From positions 1 through 53,537 of IMG/VR virus record IMGVR_UViG_3300017917_001472: a stretch of 53,537 nucleotides of DNA. One strand, written 5' to 3'. The notes beneath the pieces were generated by a model. That model was not told where the DNA came from. It saw only the letters and a list, made by a program, of their open reading frames with translations, and ran no database searches. The stretch is from a virus. Made by a program: the position numbers and the translations under genes. Positions 8,519 to 16,424 of this stretch are shown piece by piece (position 1 is the stretch's first letter; every line of letters begins with the position of its first letter).

Positions 8519-8734
8519 TCAGCGTCGGCGTGTAATACGGCCTTTTGACAAGTCATAGGGGCTAAACTCAACTTCTACTGTATCACCTAGTAGAATTTTA
8601 ATGTCATGCTGTCGCATCTTTCCAGAAATATACCCGATAACTATATTATCTCCGGGCATTTTAACTCTGAACATTGCGTTGGGTAGAACCTCAGTGACAA
8701 CACCGTCTACCTTAATACCTTCTTCTTTAGCCAT
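8519..8734 (-). CDS. infA: Translation initiation factor IF-1
   Basis: The 71 residues match bacterial IF-1 (72 residues) along the whole length: MAKEEGI at the start, [26 protein letters not shown] and [10 protein letters not shown] with a basic end. IF-1 is an OB-fold protein that sits in the A site of the 30S subunit and works with IF-2 and IF-3 during initiation. It lies upstream of the superoxide dismutase and Fe-S carrier genes. AAGGAG is unusually far upstream (about 14 nt). A phage copy could bias initiation toward phage messages, but that is inference. Confidence 0.95.
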   Translation of the reverse strand: MAKEEGIKVDGVVTEVLPNAMFRVKMPGDNIVIGYISGKMRQHDIKILLGDTVEVEFSPYDLSKGRITRRR

Positions 8735-8752
8735 TTTAGTTTACTTTTCTCC

Positions 8753-9037
8753 TTAGTTAAATGGTTGGGCTTGAAGTTTAACCCACATAAATTGTTTCAT
8801 AATCTTCTCGTCTTTAGTGACATACTGAGAACTACCCCAATGAGTTCGACTTGTTTTATCTTTGACGATTTTTACACCACCTTTAGGGCCTTGTCGCCAA
8901 ACTCTGTCACTGTATTGCATTAATTCTATAAATTTAAAATACTTGCGCCTGTCGGAGGTGTATGTATACACACCTTTTTTACCGGCATACCAATCTCTAC
9001 TGACCTCACAGTAATAAGTGAAATCGTTATTAGCCAC
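8753..9037 (-). CDS. Hypothetical aromatic-rich protein, 94 aa
   Basis: A GTG start at 9035-9037 overlaps the stop of the preceding gene (9030-9032) by 8 bases, the usual coupled layout here. The frame is open further upstream, but that part is out of frame with the real neighbour. The protein is rich in Tyr, Trp, Lys and Arg and could be a small structural or nucleic-acid-binding protein. Family not recognised. Confidence 0.65.
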   Translation of the reverse strand: MANNDFTYYCEVSRDWYAGKKGVYTYTSDRRKYFKFIELMQYSDRVWRQGPKGGVKIVKDKTSRTHWGSSQYVTKDEKIMKQFMWVKLQAQPFN

Positions 9038-9422
9038 GGCGCATCCTTGAGATTTCCACAGCTTCCTCGTCAGAGAAGATAGGCACGGCGTTAGATTTAT
9101 GCATAGTACCGATACCAAGAATCTTGTTACCTGTGTAAACTTTATGAACGGGTGCAGTAGAACCGCCAGCAGTCTCACGGCTGGGGATATGATTAGATGT
9201 AGTACGACCAGCAGGAGCAGACAGTTTGTAGTCAAGTGCAGGCTGGGACATTGCGCGTTTGCGTTTTTTCTCGTCAGCCTCAACGCCCCACTTTTTCTGT
9301 AACTCGGCCCAAGAGGCATCTAACTCACGGGCTTTGCGAGCCTCGTCAGCATTACGAAATTTTTGTTTGCCTTTGCGTTTGCCGCCCATTGTCAGAGCAG
9401 GATGTGCAAGATGCATGGTCAT
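9030..9422 (-). CDS. Hypothetical basic protein, 130 aa
   Basis: The N-terminal half is strongly charged and helical (KRKGKQKF, then Lys/Arg/Glu-rich up to about residue 60). The C-terminal half (HKVYTGNKILGIGTMHKSNAVPIF) looks like a small beta domain. I have an impression of similar proteins in large marine and freshwater phages but cannot name the family. The first of two close ATGs is preferred because GGAT lies about 12 nt upstream. It is transcribed from the consensus promoter at 9456-9484. Confidence 0.7.
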   Translation of the reverse strand: MTMHLAHPALTMGGKRKGKQKFRNADEARKARELDASWAELQKKWGVEADEKKRKRAMSQPALDYKLSAPAGRTTSNHIPSRETAGGSTAPVHKVYTGNKILGIGTMHKSNAVPIFSDEEAVEISRMRRG

Positions 9423-9426
9423 ATAT

Positions 9427-9440
9427 AACTATCCATAGTT
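9427..9440. promoter_or_regulatory. Palindrome in the leader of the 9422 gene
   Basis: AACTAT, CC, ATAGTT is a perfect 6-bp inverted repeat between the predicted transcription start and the ATG. It could bind a repressor or form a weak hairpin near the start. Confidence 0.35.
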
Positions 9441-9455
9441 GTCAATATAACTGTT

Positions 9456-9484
9456 ATTTTACACGCATCCATATTATTTGTCAA
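9456..9484 (-). promoter_or_regulatory. Consensus sigma-70 promoter
   Basis: On the minus strand TTGACA (9479-9484), a 17-nt spacer and TAAAAT (9456-9461). It should drive the 9422 gene and the IF-1/superoxide dismutase/Fe-S genes beyond. TACTATAGTA, a perfect palindrome (9489-9498), sits just upstream of the -35 box. Confidence 0.8.
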
Positions 9485-9498
9485 GTAGTACTATAGTA

Positions 9499-9903
9499 TT
9501 ACTTTTTGAGTATAGCCCACATTTCCTGCTTTTCGAGGATTTCTTTTTCTAACTCACGGTATGCTTGACCCAATGCTCGTAAGTTTTCCCATTTTTCTTC
9601 TAATTCTTCGTTGGGTCTTAGAATGTTTAATCGTTGCTCTATTTGGTCTAAACGCTCGGATAGTTTAACACCACCTACAGTTAATTCACCTGTGATATTT
9701 GCACTACCGTCCACATGTAATGTTTTACCTTGAATACTGGAACTTGTATTAACTGTGTTCCAGTTTAAACCAGATGTACCTGAAGTAAGTACCGCCCCTG
9801 AACCCCCACCGATACTAAACATACCAGTGCCACCTGCACCACTAGCACCACCAGCGCCAATAGTATAAACATCCTGCCTAGGACCATTTATTCCATAACT
9901 CAT
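9499..9903 (-). CDS. Small virion-like protein with Gly-rich head and coiled-coil tail
   Basis: The first ~45 residues are Gly/Ser/Thr-rich. A short beta unit (KTLHVDGSANITGELTVGG) follows, as in fibre repeats, then about 65 residues of charged helix (SERLDQIEQRLN to the end) likely to form a coiled coil. This combination suggests a small trimeric fibre, whisker or neck protein, but no family is certain. It overlaps the AbrB-like gene by ATGA (9900-9903). Confidence 0.6.
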   Translation of the reverse strand: MSYGINGPRQDVYTIGAGGASGAGGTGMFSIGGGSGAVLTSGTSGLNWNTVNTSSSIQGKTLHVDGSANITGELTVGGVKLSERLDQIEQRLNILRPNEELEEKWENLRALGQAYRELEKEILEKQEMWAILKK

Positions 9904-10085
9904 TTGGATAACTTTTTAATGATATATCTGCCCTGGTCATCAAGTGCAAAATCTACTTCATCACCTTCTTTCCAACCTAATTTTTGTAATAGTTCAGGTG
10001 GAAGTGGAACAAGAAGATCACCTGTTTCGGGATCTTCTTGTGTGATTACTTCATAACGTTTGTGGTCTTGTCCAGGAGTTGTCAT
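9900..10085 (-). CDS. AbrB/SpoVT/MazE-like small protein
   Basis: The 61-residue protein has the swapped-hairpin AbrB pattern: DLLVPLPPELLQKLGWKEGDEVDF followed by a closing strand (RYIIKKL). Such proteins are dimeric DNA binders or antitoxins. No toxin gene is adjacent, and its place between structural-looking genes makes a regulatory or packaging role as likely as a toxin-antitoxin role. Confidence 0.7.
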   Translation of the reverse strand: MTTPGQDHKRYEVITQEDPETGDLLVPLPPELLQKLGWKEGDEVDFALDDQGRYIIKKLSK

Positions 10086-10122
10086 TAAAATACTTATCAG
10101 CTATATTGTGTTGCCAATAATT

Positions 10123-10830
10123 TTACCAAGCACGGCAAGACCAATATCTTGCTTTCCACTTTGGTCCTGGATTTTCACAGCGATGGCGCGCTCTAAAACT
10201 CTTACGTCTATTAGGATTAGACTTTTTGATACGCATGTTTTTGTCGCCAAAGTTAACTTTAACTACCTTACCGTTTGGCTTCTTAACATATACTTTAGAC
10301 TTTTTAACGTCTCCTGCCATTGGCTTATTCAATGGTACTTTGCGACCTTGATATTCAGCTTCAAGCATTCCGCCTCTGGCGTCTGAACTTTGGCCCATGA
10401 CCATACGCTCATTCATTTTGGCTTCTTCTTCGGACTTCATGTAGTCCCAAACATTGATTAGCATAGACTTTGCTACGGCAATCTTTTCCTGACACCATTC
10501 TGGTAAATTGTCACCTGGATGAATAATGTCATCTAGACCTTGAACTGCTCGTTTTAGAGTTTCTAGGTTGTTGTCGGCCATTCCTGCTTCGTCATCGTAT
10601 TCAGGATTGTAGTTCTCATATACAGTTTCAGCTAGTAAATTGTTGATTTCCATTAATTTGCACATCATATCATCACCTTCAATGATGATACCGTCATCCA
10701 TGAAACCGATAATACCAGTCTCTATGATGAACTCGTCATTTAATTCAATGTCAAAGCTATCATGTAGTTCAACAACATCGCTTTCGCTGTTTTCATCCAC
10801 TAATTCTAAAAATTTACGTAAATCGCTCAT
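10123..10830 (-). CDS. Phage protein with a C-terminal DUF5872-like domain
   Basis: The 235-residue protein has an acidic N-terminal half. A strongly basic C-terminal half contains GRKVPLNKP, a strand with KVYVKKPNGKVVKVNFGD, NPNRRKSFRARH and a final Cys/Trp cluster (KARYWSCRAW). I associate this basic end with DUF5872-type domains of phage structural or scaffold proteins. It sits behind a late-promoter-like element with GGAG as ribosome site, consistent with late expression. Confidence 0.6.
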   Translation of the reverse strand: MSDLRKFLELVDENSESDVVELHDSFDIELNDEFIIETGIIGFMDDGIIIEGDDMMCKLMEINNLLAETVYENYNPEYDDEAGMADNNLETLKRAVQGLDDIIHPGDNLPEWCQEKIAVAKSMLINVWDYMKSEEEAKMNERMVMGQSSDARGGMLEAEYQGRKVPLNKPMAGDVKKSKVYVKKPNGKVVKVNFGDKNMRIKKSNPNRRKSFRARHRCENPGPKWKARYWSCRAW

Positions 10831-10846
10831 ATTTGTCTCCGATAAT

Positions 10847-10855
10847 TTATTTATC
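10847..10855 (-). promoter_or_regulatory. T4-late-like promoter element
   Basis: GATAAATAA on the minus strand, overlapping the stop of the upstream gene and followed by TTATCGGAG, so the leader to the 10830 start would be very short and contain the ribosome site. Confidence 0.5.
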
Positions 10856-11413
10856 TAAATATGGACGATAAATCTTTTCTAGTCTATTAATAGTGTCAGC
10901 AGCGGCAGTGGAAACTTCTGTCTCGTCTTCATGTTTTACAGGAATCCCACCAGCTGCTGTCCATTTCTGAATATAGGGTCCAAAGTCATCTACTAATACG
11001 TTAGGTACACCGTTAGTAACTGCATACTTGAATTTTGCCGATGTGAAAATAGCGTTACCACTAGATCCTGGGTGAAATTCATCTAACCAGTCTTTTTTTG
11101 CTTGTTTGCTTGCTTCTGCATATGGACCACGCAATGGGGCTGATAATACAGTATATGGAATATTATTTTCTTGTGCCCATCTAACGATTTCCATGCCACC
11201 AGATAATGGGCGCAGATTACGGAAAAAGTTATAAACTTCTTCAGGCGTACTGTGCGCTAATTCTTCAATCTCGTTTTCTTTGTCGTGTATGGCTTTCCAA
11301 TGACTGACATTATGCTTGTCTGCCCATGCCCCAAAGAAATCGGCTTGAACCCCATCCATGTCCAAATATAGATGGGGCATACTCTGTGTGTTTGCTACTT
11401 CGGCTATTTTCAT
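10847..11413 (-). CDS. HAD-superfamily 5'(3')-deoxyribonucleotidase-like protein
   Basis: The 188-residue protein has the HAD motif I Asp-x-Asp-Gly-Val at residues 18-22 (LDMDGV), a motif II Ser in YTVLSAP and the late acidic pair in NVLVDDFG. The short helical cap resembles the NT5C type that dephosphorylates deoxynucleotides. It probably adjusts nucleotide pools. The N-terminal MKIAEVAN precedes the catalytic core. Confidence 0.75.
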   Translation of the reverse strand: MKIAEVANTQSMPHLYLDMDGVQADFFGAWADKHNVSHWKAIHDKENEIEELAHSTPEEVYNFFRNLRPLSGGMEIVRWAQENNIPYTVLSAPLRGPYAEASKQAKKDWLDEFHPGSSGNAIFTSAKFKYAVTNGVPNVLVDDFGPYIQKWTAAGGIPVKHEDETEVSTAAADTINRLEKIYRPYLDK

Positions 11414-11422
11414 TCAACTATT

Positions 11423-12007
11423 TTACTTGTTTGCTAGTGGATTGTCAATAGCTTTTTGTATCTTATTGTCAACTTCACGCTTCAATTGTTCCACTTCACG
11501 TGAAATTTCTCTACGTGCATCAGCCATTTCTTTACGAATAGCGTTAACTTCTGAACGTGCTTTATCCAAATCCTCACGAACATCTTTGCGAGCCTGACGC
11601 ATTTCAGCTTCGGTTTCACGCTGGGCCTGTTTGACGCTGCGCTCAACTTGTTCTGTCACTGATTCATTACGGCGAATATCGTTCTTCAAGTCAACTTTGA
11701 TATCACGGGTGTAATCACTAGCCTTTTGGCTGTTTTCTTCAATCACTGCTAAACGCTTGTCGAATCCACTTAGATCAGGTGCTGTGTATTCAGCAATCTT
11801 TTTCTTCATGCCCATGTAATCTTTGTATGTTTCAAAGACACCGTATAATCCACCTAATACAGAACTTACAATAGTGAATGCTATCATAATTTTAGCTGGT
11901 GTAAACTCATAACCACCAATACTGATAACAGTATTGGCACTCATGTATTTTTCTTTAGCGTCTGCTAATTGATCGACCTTTTCGTTAAGGTTCTTATTAT
12001 CTGACAT
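11423..12007 (-). CDS. Membrane-anchored coiled-coil protein
   Basis: The 194-residue protein has a charged N terminus and one hydrophobic segment at about residues 36-60 (KIMIAFTIVSSVLGGLYGVF). About 110 residues of Arg/Glu/Lys-rich heptads follow and must form a long coiled coil. The layout resembles spanin-like or membrane-tethering proteins, but no lipobox partner is adjacent and I do not assign lysis. It lies directly before two exported proteins. Confidence 0.7.
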   Translation of the reverse strand: MSDNKNLNEKVDQLADAKEKYMSANTVISIGGYEFTPAKIMIAFTIVSSVLGGLYGVFETYKDYMGMKKKIAEYTAPDLSGFDKRLAVIEENSQKASDYTRDIKVDLKNDIRRNESVTEQVERSVKQAQRETEAEMRQARKDVREDLDKARSEVNAIRKEMADARREISREVEQLKREVDNKIQKAIDNPLANK

Positions 12008-12010
12008 TTT

Positions 12011-13723
12011 TTACCTCCTATATTGTTGCTCTACCATTTGCTGGTGTCTGCTATCATTAGTTAACTGACGCAATGCCCTAGCGTTGTCAACATTTCTTTG
12101 ATTCTTGTATACTTCTTTTGGTGCATAAAATGCTGCATCTCTTAGTGTGAAATTTAAATAGTCACCATATCCAGTTGGCGCTACTGCCATAGTAGCGATA
12201 TTAACGCCACCTGCAACATCATTATCAGTGGTGTTTCGGTTTACAGAAGAACCAATCGGTTGTGTTGAATTGTTTTGGGGAACATTCTGTTTCGCCTCAA
12301 GGACTTCGTTTAACGGATTGGTTCTATTCGTTGCAAAATCATTTAGATTCAATGATGGTACATCAACCATGGCTATACCTGCTGATGGTGATATTGTTGT
12401 TAATAAACTGTATATTGGCTTTGTTTCTTGTGTTGAAATACTAGCAATATTCATTTGACCTTGCTGCATCTGCAATGAAGGACCTTGCATGATATCAACT
12501 GACATACCAGGTATTTGAGTTCCGCTTGTGTTAGATGAACTTGTTTTAATTCCAGTGCCATTTGACATTGATTGATTTGTAGTTGCAGCAGAACTTGTGC
12601 TATTAGAAACAGCTTGACTTGCTACAGTTAACGCTTCTTGTTGTGAATTCGTAGAAGCAGTATTAGCGGTTGATATTGCATTCTGCACAGCCTGTGTTGT
12701 AATTGCTTGTTCACGCTGTTGGTTTCTTGCTACTACACTTAAACCCAATGCTGTTCCACTTTGTGTAGGACTACTTTCTTTTATTGTAGCCGTTGCAGGT
12801 GCAGTATTCACAGCCGCTGTGCTATTTGAAGTAGTATTGTTTGGTGGTGGGGGTGATCCAGGTGGTGGGGGTGATCCACCTGGTGGGGGAGGGGGTAATG
12901 AATTACTAGTTACTGTAACAGTTGGGTTTGTTGGATCAGCAACGACTGTTGTAGTAACGCTTGTAGTCGCAGTTGTTGTAGTAGAAGTTGTTGATGCTGA
13001 TTCGGTTGTATTTGTAGGAGCTAATTTTGCCAATGCGTCATTGAATCCACTGCATGTCGGACTATACAAAGGATTAGTTGCACATGGGTCAACACTGTAT
13101 TTTAAACTGAAACTGACATTATATATTTCAGGGCCATAGGGACCTGCCCAGAAGTTATTGTCCATGCCAACAAAACCATATTGAACTGTACTCAACTCTT
13201 TTGTAGGATACGGACTAACGAAATCTTTAGTATAATTGAACTGTGTCCAGTTGAATCTTGAGTTCAAATCGTAGTTGGTATAGTCTTTGACCTTGCCATC
13301 AGTGCCATAGAACGCGACATAAGCAGTCAAGTAATCTTGTCTACTATCGTCCCAACCGTTACCGTTCTTTGCCATAAAGCCAAAGTTATAACCGTTGATT
13401 CTCAATCCTGTACCTGAGTTAGGTAAGATACTTGCAATAGATTGAACTTGATATAAGTTTGTCATGCCATAACTAAAGTTGATGTAGTTACCCGGACGCA
13501 CTATTGCATTAGGTCCGCAGTAACCCGGGTCTCCCCATGCCCAACAAGTTAAATTATCCTGATACACGCCATTAACCCATGGCGTTTGTCCTGTACCTGC
13601 AATAGTTGGTTGTACGATATTACCTGTAGAGTATATTTGTGTAGGATCAAGCGTACCAGCAGTTTGTTGTGCTGCCACTACGCTTGCAATTATTAGCATC
13701 AATGATACTAATAACTTTTTCAT
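12011..13723 (-). CDS. Large exported protein with polyproline linker
   Basis: The 570-residue protein starts with a Sec signal peptide (MKKLLVSLMLIIASVVAAQQ, likely cut after Ala18). A globular domain of about 200 residues follows with Cys, Trp and Tyr (for example CWAWGDPGYCGPN). Next come a Thr/Ser-rich stretch, a PPPPPGGSPPPPG linker near residues 275-290, and a long Ser/Thr/Asn/Gln-rich tail. It pairs with the next exported protein. Exported phage proteins of this size are unusual. Possible roles are envelope modification or exclusion of rival phages. Confidence 0.65.
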   Translation of the reverse strand: MKKLLVSLMLIIASVVAAQQTAGTLDPTQIYSTGNIVQPTIAGTGQTPWVNGVYQDNLTCWAWGDPGYCGPNAIVRPGNYINFSYGMTNLYQVQSIASILPNSGTGLRINGYNFGFMAKNGNGWDDSRQDYLTAYVAFYGTDGKVKDYTNYDLNSRFNWTQFNYTKDFVSPYPTKELSTVQYGFVGMDNNFWAGPYGPEIYNVSFSLKYSVDPCATNPLYSPTCSGFNDALAKLAPTNTTESASTTSTTTTATTSVTTTVVADPTNPTVTVTSNSLPPPPPGGSPPPPGSPPPPNNTTSNSTAAVNTAPATATIKESSPTQSGTALGLSVVARNQQREQAITTQAVQNAISTANTASTNSQQEALTVASQAVSNSTSSAATTNQSMSNGTGIKTSSSNTSGTQIPGMSVDIMQGPSLQMQQGQMNIASISTQETKPIYSLLTTISPSAGIAMVDVPSLNLNDFATNRTNPLNEVLEAKQNVPQNNSTQPIGSSVNRNTTDNDVAGGVNIATMAVAPTGYGDYLNFTLRDAAFYAPKEVYKNQRNVDNARALRQLTNDSRHQQMVEQQYRR

Positions 13724-13724
13724 A

Positions 13725-14759
13725 TTATTCCTTCAATCCGATTGTAGGAATTTTATCAGGATTTGCGTTCCATGCAGCTAATGCTTGCTCACCAATCTTG
13801 CCTTCGTATGGGCAAGGTGTACCAGCAGCCATCATAGCATCCCACACACGACGGTCTTGACACATAGTAGCAACAGCAGCAACTTTCATGCCCATGTCGT
13901 ATAATGTCTTGGATAACTTTAAACGTTCACAGTTTGCGTCACGCTGAGTTCCACCTAAACTGATACCAAAGATTTGTGTTTGTGCTGCACCAGATACACC
14001 AGTAACACACAAGTCAGTACCCATGCTCATCATTGCTGGTGCAATTGCTGTTGGTGGAGGCTGAACTAACTTTTGAGTTACAGTTGTTTCATTGATGTTT
14101 CTGTTAGTCATTTCACCACTTTGAATGTTTTGGTTGACATTCGTTGCGGTGCTCAAGTTTTGGTTAACATTTGTATTTGTGCTTGTACTGACATTGTTGT
14201 TATTATATGTCATTGTACCGCTGTTAATATTGTTGTTTGTATTAACGCTGGTACTAGTATTCATGTTAGTGTTAGTTGCATTAGTTGTGTTAATGTTTCT
14301 AACTGTTTGGTCACCATAGTTGTAGTTAGTATTCGTAGCATTGGTATTATTGTTATTGTTATAAGTCATAGTACCACTGTTAACGTTGTTATAAGTCATT
14401 GTACCACTATTGGTATTTTGATTTATATTGGTAACAGTACCACTTACAGCATTGTTATTGTTATATGTTACGGTTCCAGAGTTAACATTGTTATTAGTAT
14501 TAACGCTAGTAGAATTAACCGTAGACGTATTCGTGTTTGTGCTGGTACTAGTACTGACGTTGTTGGTTGTGACGCTACTGGTACTGTTGCTTGTGCTGTT
14601 TGTGTCAACCAGACTAGTACTAGAATATCCCCCTTGATTAATAAGAGAGGTGTTGGAAGTAGTGGTTCCACCTGTTGTGCTAGTTGTACTTGTGTTTGTT
14701 TGCGCTCCCACGCTAAAGCTGGCGGCTATAGCCAGCGCCAAAATTGTCTTCTTCATCAT
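13725..14759 (-). CDS. Exported Asn/Thr-rich repeat protein with Cys-containing C-terminal domain
   Basis: The 344-residue protein has a signal peptide (MMKKTILALAIAASFSVGA). About 200 residues of low-complexity Asn/Thr/Ser repeats follow, containing several copies of NSGT(M/V)TYNN. The C-terminal domain of about 100 residues has four Cys (DLCVTG, DANCERL, ATMCQD, GTPCPYEG) and would be disulfide-bonded in the periplasm. One base separates it from the next exported gene, so the two are probably co-expressed. Function unknown. Confidence 0.65.
   Translation of the reverse strand: MMKKTILALAIAASFSVGAQTNTSTTSTTGGTTTSNTSLINQGGYSSTSLVDTNSTSNSTSSVTTNNVSTSTSTNTNTSTVNSTSVNTNNNVNSGTVTYNNNNAVSGTVTNINQNTNSGTMTYNNVNSGTMTYNNNNNTNATNTNYNYGDQTVRNINTTNATNTNMNTSTSVNTNNNINSGTMTYNNNNVSTSTNTNVNQNLSTATNVNQNIQSGEMTNRNINETTVTQKLVQPPPTAIAPAMMSMGTDLCVTGVSGAAQTQIFGISLGGTQRDANCERLKLSKTLYDMGMKVAAVATMCQDRRVWDAMMAAGTPCPYEGKIGEQALAAWNANPDKIPTIGLKE
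14110..14510. repeat. Imperfect tandem repeats coding Asn/Thr-rich units
   Basis: Within the exported protein gene the DNA repeats units reading (leftward) NSGTMTYNNNN and NTNxNxST with length variation. The block is prone to slippage and could vary in copy number between related phages. Limits are approximate. Confidence 0.6.
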
Positions 14760-14834
14760 CTTTATCCTTATAATTATTGTGTTTCACTGAAAGATGGAGA
14801 CATTACGCCTCAATTATATTTAGTAACTTTTGGG

Positions 14835-14842
14835 CATAAATA
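14835..14842 (+). promoter_or_regulatory. T4-late-like promoter element, rightward
   Basis: CATAAATA, followed by AACTAGAG, about 34 bp before the 14876 start with AAAGGAG between. It also contains TTTGGGCATA, the same bases that precede the -10 box in the conserved early promoters, so it could be a weak sigma-70 promoter instead. Confidence 0.45.
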
Positions 14843-14875
14843 AACTAGAGCTATTTTGAAACAAAGGAGAAAAGC

Positions 14876-15418
14876 ATGGCTGAAGATAAAAAACCGCTTT
14901 CAAGAAGCGAAAGAGAAGCAAAGATTAAAGACAAAGCTGGATGGGTTATCACTGTTATTGCTGCTTTGTTGGCCGTTAATACTTATATTTCTAATGGCAA
15001 TAGTAGCAAAGTTTTGAACAATACAATTAAAGCTAACGACACATGGGCTTTTTACCAAGCTAAATCTATCAAGCAAACATTAGCTGAACAAAGTTTGGAT
15101 GATGCGATTGCACGTAAGGACACTGCAAAGGCTGAGAAAATGAAGGCCAAGATTGAACGTTATGAGTCTGATCCTGCAACTGGCGAGGGTAAGAAAGAGT
15201 TGATGGCCAAGGCCCGCGCATTAGAAGCTGAACGCGACCAAGTACGTAAGTCAGGCCCATGGATGACATTCAGTGGAATGGCATATCAGTTAGGTATTGT
15301 GTTATTATCTGCTGCTATTTTAGCTGTCAGCATGCCTCTATTCTGGGGTAGTATTGCAGTTAGTGGCATCGGCGCAATACTAATGAGTCAAGGTATTTGG
15401 CTCTGGTTACCGTTCTAA
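14876..15418 (+). CDS. DUF4337-like membrane protein
   Basis: The 180-residue protein has a charged N terminus, a first membrane segment at about 23-40 (WVITVIAALLAVNTYIS) and the DUF4337 hallmark NDTWAFYQAKSIKQ. A charged coiled-coil stretch (residues 70-125) follows, then two hydrophobic segments near the C terminus. This bacterial inner-membrane family has no known function. AAAGGAG gives a strong start. It is the first gene of a short rightward envelope/adhesin operon. Confidence 0.75.
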   Translation: MAEDKKPLSRSEREAKIKDKAGWVITVIAALLAVNTYISNGNSSKVLNNTIKANDTWAFYQAKSIKQTLAEQSLDDAIARKDTAKAEKMKAKIERYESDPATGEGKKELMAKARALEAERDQVRKSGPWMTFSGMAYQLGIVLLSAAILAVSMPLFWGSIAVSGIGAILMSQGIWLWLPF

Positions 15419-15438
15419 TAGATGTATTAAGGTAACTT

Positions 15439-16410
15439 ATGGCAATAACTCTAGGAAACTCTAACTTTTTTGCAGGTAAATTCAATACCCCAAACAGTTA
15501 CGATGCGACTTATACCACTCCTGGTACATACACCTGGGTTTGTCCAGCAGGAGTAACTAGTGTATCAGTGTTTTGTGTTGGTGGTGGTGGTGGCGGTAGT
15601 GGAGCCAATGGTGGTGCAGGCGGTGGAGCTGGCACTGGATTAGCAAACCTAACAGTTACTCCAGGATCAAGCTACACCGTTGTAGTTGGTGCAGGTGGCG
15701 CGGGTGGCCAACCCGGCAATGCCGGGTCTGATGGAGGTAATAGTTATTTTATAAGTACAGCCACAGTAGCAGGCTTTGGAGGTAAAGGGGGCCAGTATGT
15801 TACATGGCCATCGGGAGGTCCAACTGGTCTCGGTGGCGCAGGAGGAACTGGTTTTGGAAATGCCGGAGCGTACACAGGTGGTGTAGGTGGAAATGAAGAC
15901 TTCCCTGGCTCCCAAGGCGGATCATCTGGTGGCGGGGGTGGCGCAGCTGGATACGCGGGTAACGGTGGCCGTGGCGCCAATGGATCAGCTTCTAGTACTC
16001 CGGGCACCGCAGCAACAGCTGGTTCCGGGGGAGCCGGCGGTGGTGGCGGCGCAGGCACAGGTACTCTTGGTAACGGTAACGGCACTGGAGCCGGTAGCGG
16101 AGGAGGGGGTGTTGGTTTATACGGTCAAGGAAACAACGGTTTCGCTGGAACAGGAACCATTGGAACGCCAGGGGTATCATACGGTGGCGGTGGCGGTTCA
16201 GGCGGCCAAAACGGCGTGAACGCAATTTTTACTGGTAATGGTCAAGGAAGGGGCAATGGCGGGGCATACGGCGGTGGCGGCGGCGGCGCCGAAGGTTATG
16301 GTAACGGTGGCGGAGCCCAGTTCGGAATCGGAGGTAACGGTGGCGTTGGGGCAGTAAGGATAGTTTGGGGCCCTTTATCTTTTCCGTCTAATGCTGCGTA
16401 TTGGGCATAA
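15439..16410 (+). CDS. Glycine-rich adhesin-like tail protein
   Basis: The 323-residue protein has an N-terminal strand unit with TPGTYTWVCPAGVTSVSVFCVG, then more than 200 residues dominated by Gly runs and GGxGG units, and closes with GGVGAVRIVWG. This glycine-rich domain occurs in many phage fibre tips, and poly-Gly regions form the receptor-binding tip in gp38-type adhesins. Its GC-rich codons differ sharply from its neighbours because of the Gly content. It is transcribed away from the main fibre cluster. Confidence 0.75.
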   Translation: MAITLGNSNFFAGKFNTPNSYDATYTTPGTYTWVCPAGVTSVSVFCVGGGGGGSGANGGAGGGAGTGLANLTVTPGSSYTVVVGAGGAGGQPGNAGSDGGNSYFISTATVAGFGGKGGQYVTWPSGGPTGLGGAGGTGFGNAGAYTGGVGGNEDFPGSQGGSSGGGGGAAGYAGNGGRGANGSASSTPGTAATAGSGGAGGGGGAGTGTLGNGNGTGAGSGGGGVGLYGQGNNGFAGTGTIGTPGVSYGGGGGSGGQNGVNAIFTGNGQGRGNGGAYGGGGGGAEGYGNGGGAQFGIGGNGGVGAVRIVWGPLSFPSNAAYWA

Positions 16411-16424
16411 AAATAGGAATATGT

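Noticed and set aside
8753-9319. A 188-codon leftward frame before IF-1
   Set aside because: Its first half is an out-of-frame reading of the 9030-9422 gene; the GTG at 9037 with an 8-base overlap gives the credible gene.
9900-10085. Toxin-antitoxin system
   Set aside because: The AbrB/MazE-like protein has no adjacent toxin-like gene.
14110-14510. CRISPR array
   Set aside because: The repeats are in-frame, variable in length and code for Asn/Thr-rich units; there are no regular spacers.
14073-14843. A 256-codon rightward frame opposite the exported repeat protein
   Set aside because: It is an antisense reading of Asn/Thr repeats, has no ribosome site and gives a Val/Ile/Cys-rich sequence typical of such shadows.
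15744-16085. Proline-rich leftward frame opposite the Gly-rich adhesin
   Set aside because: Gly codons read backward give Pro and Ala; no start signals and no place in an operon.
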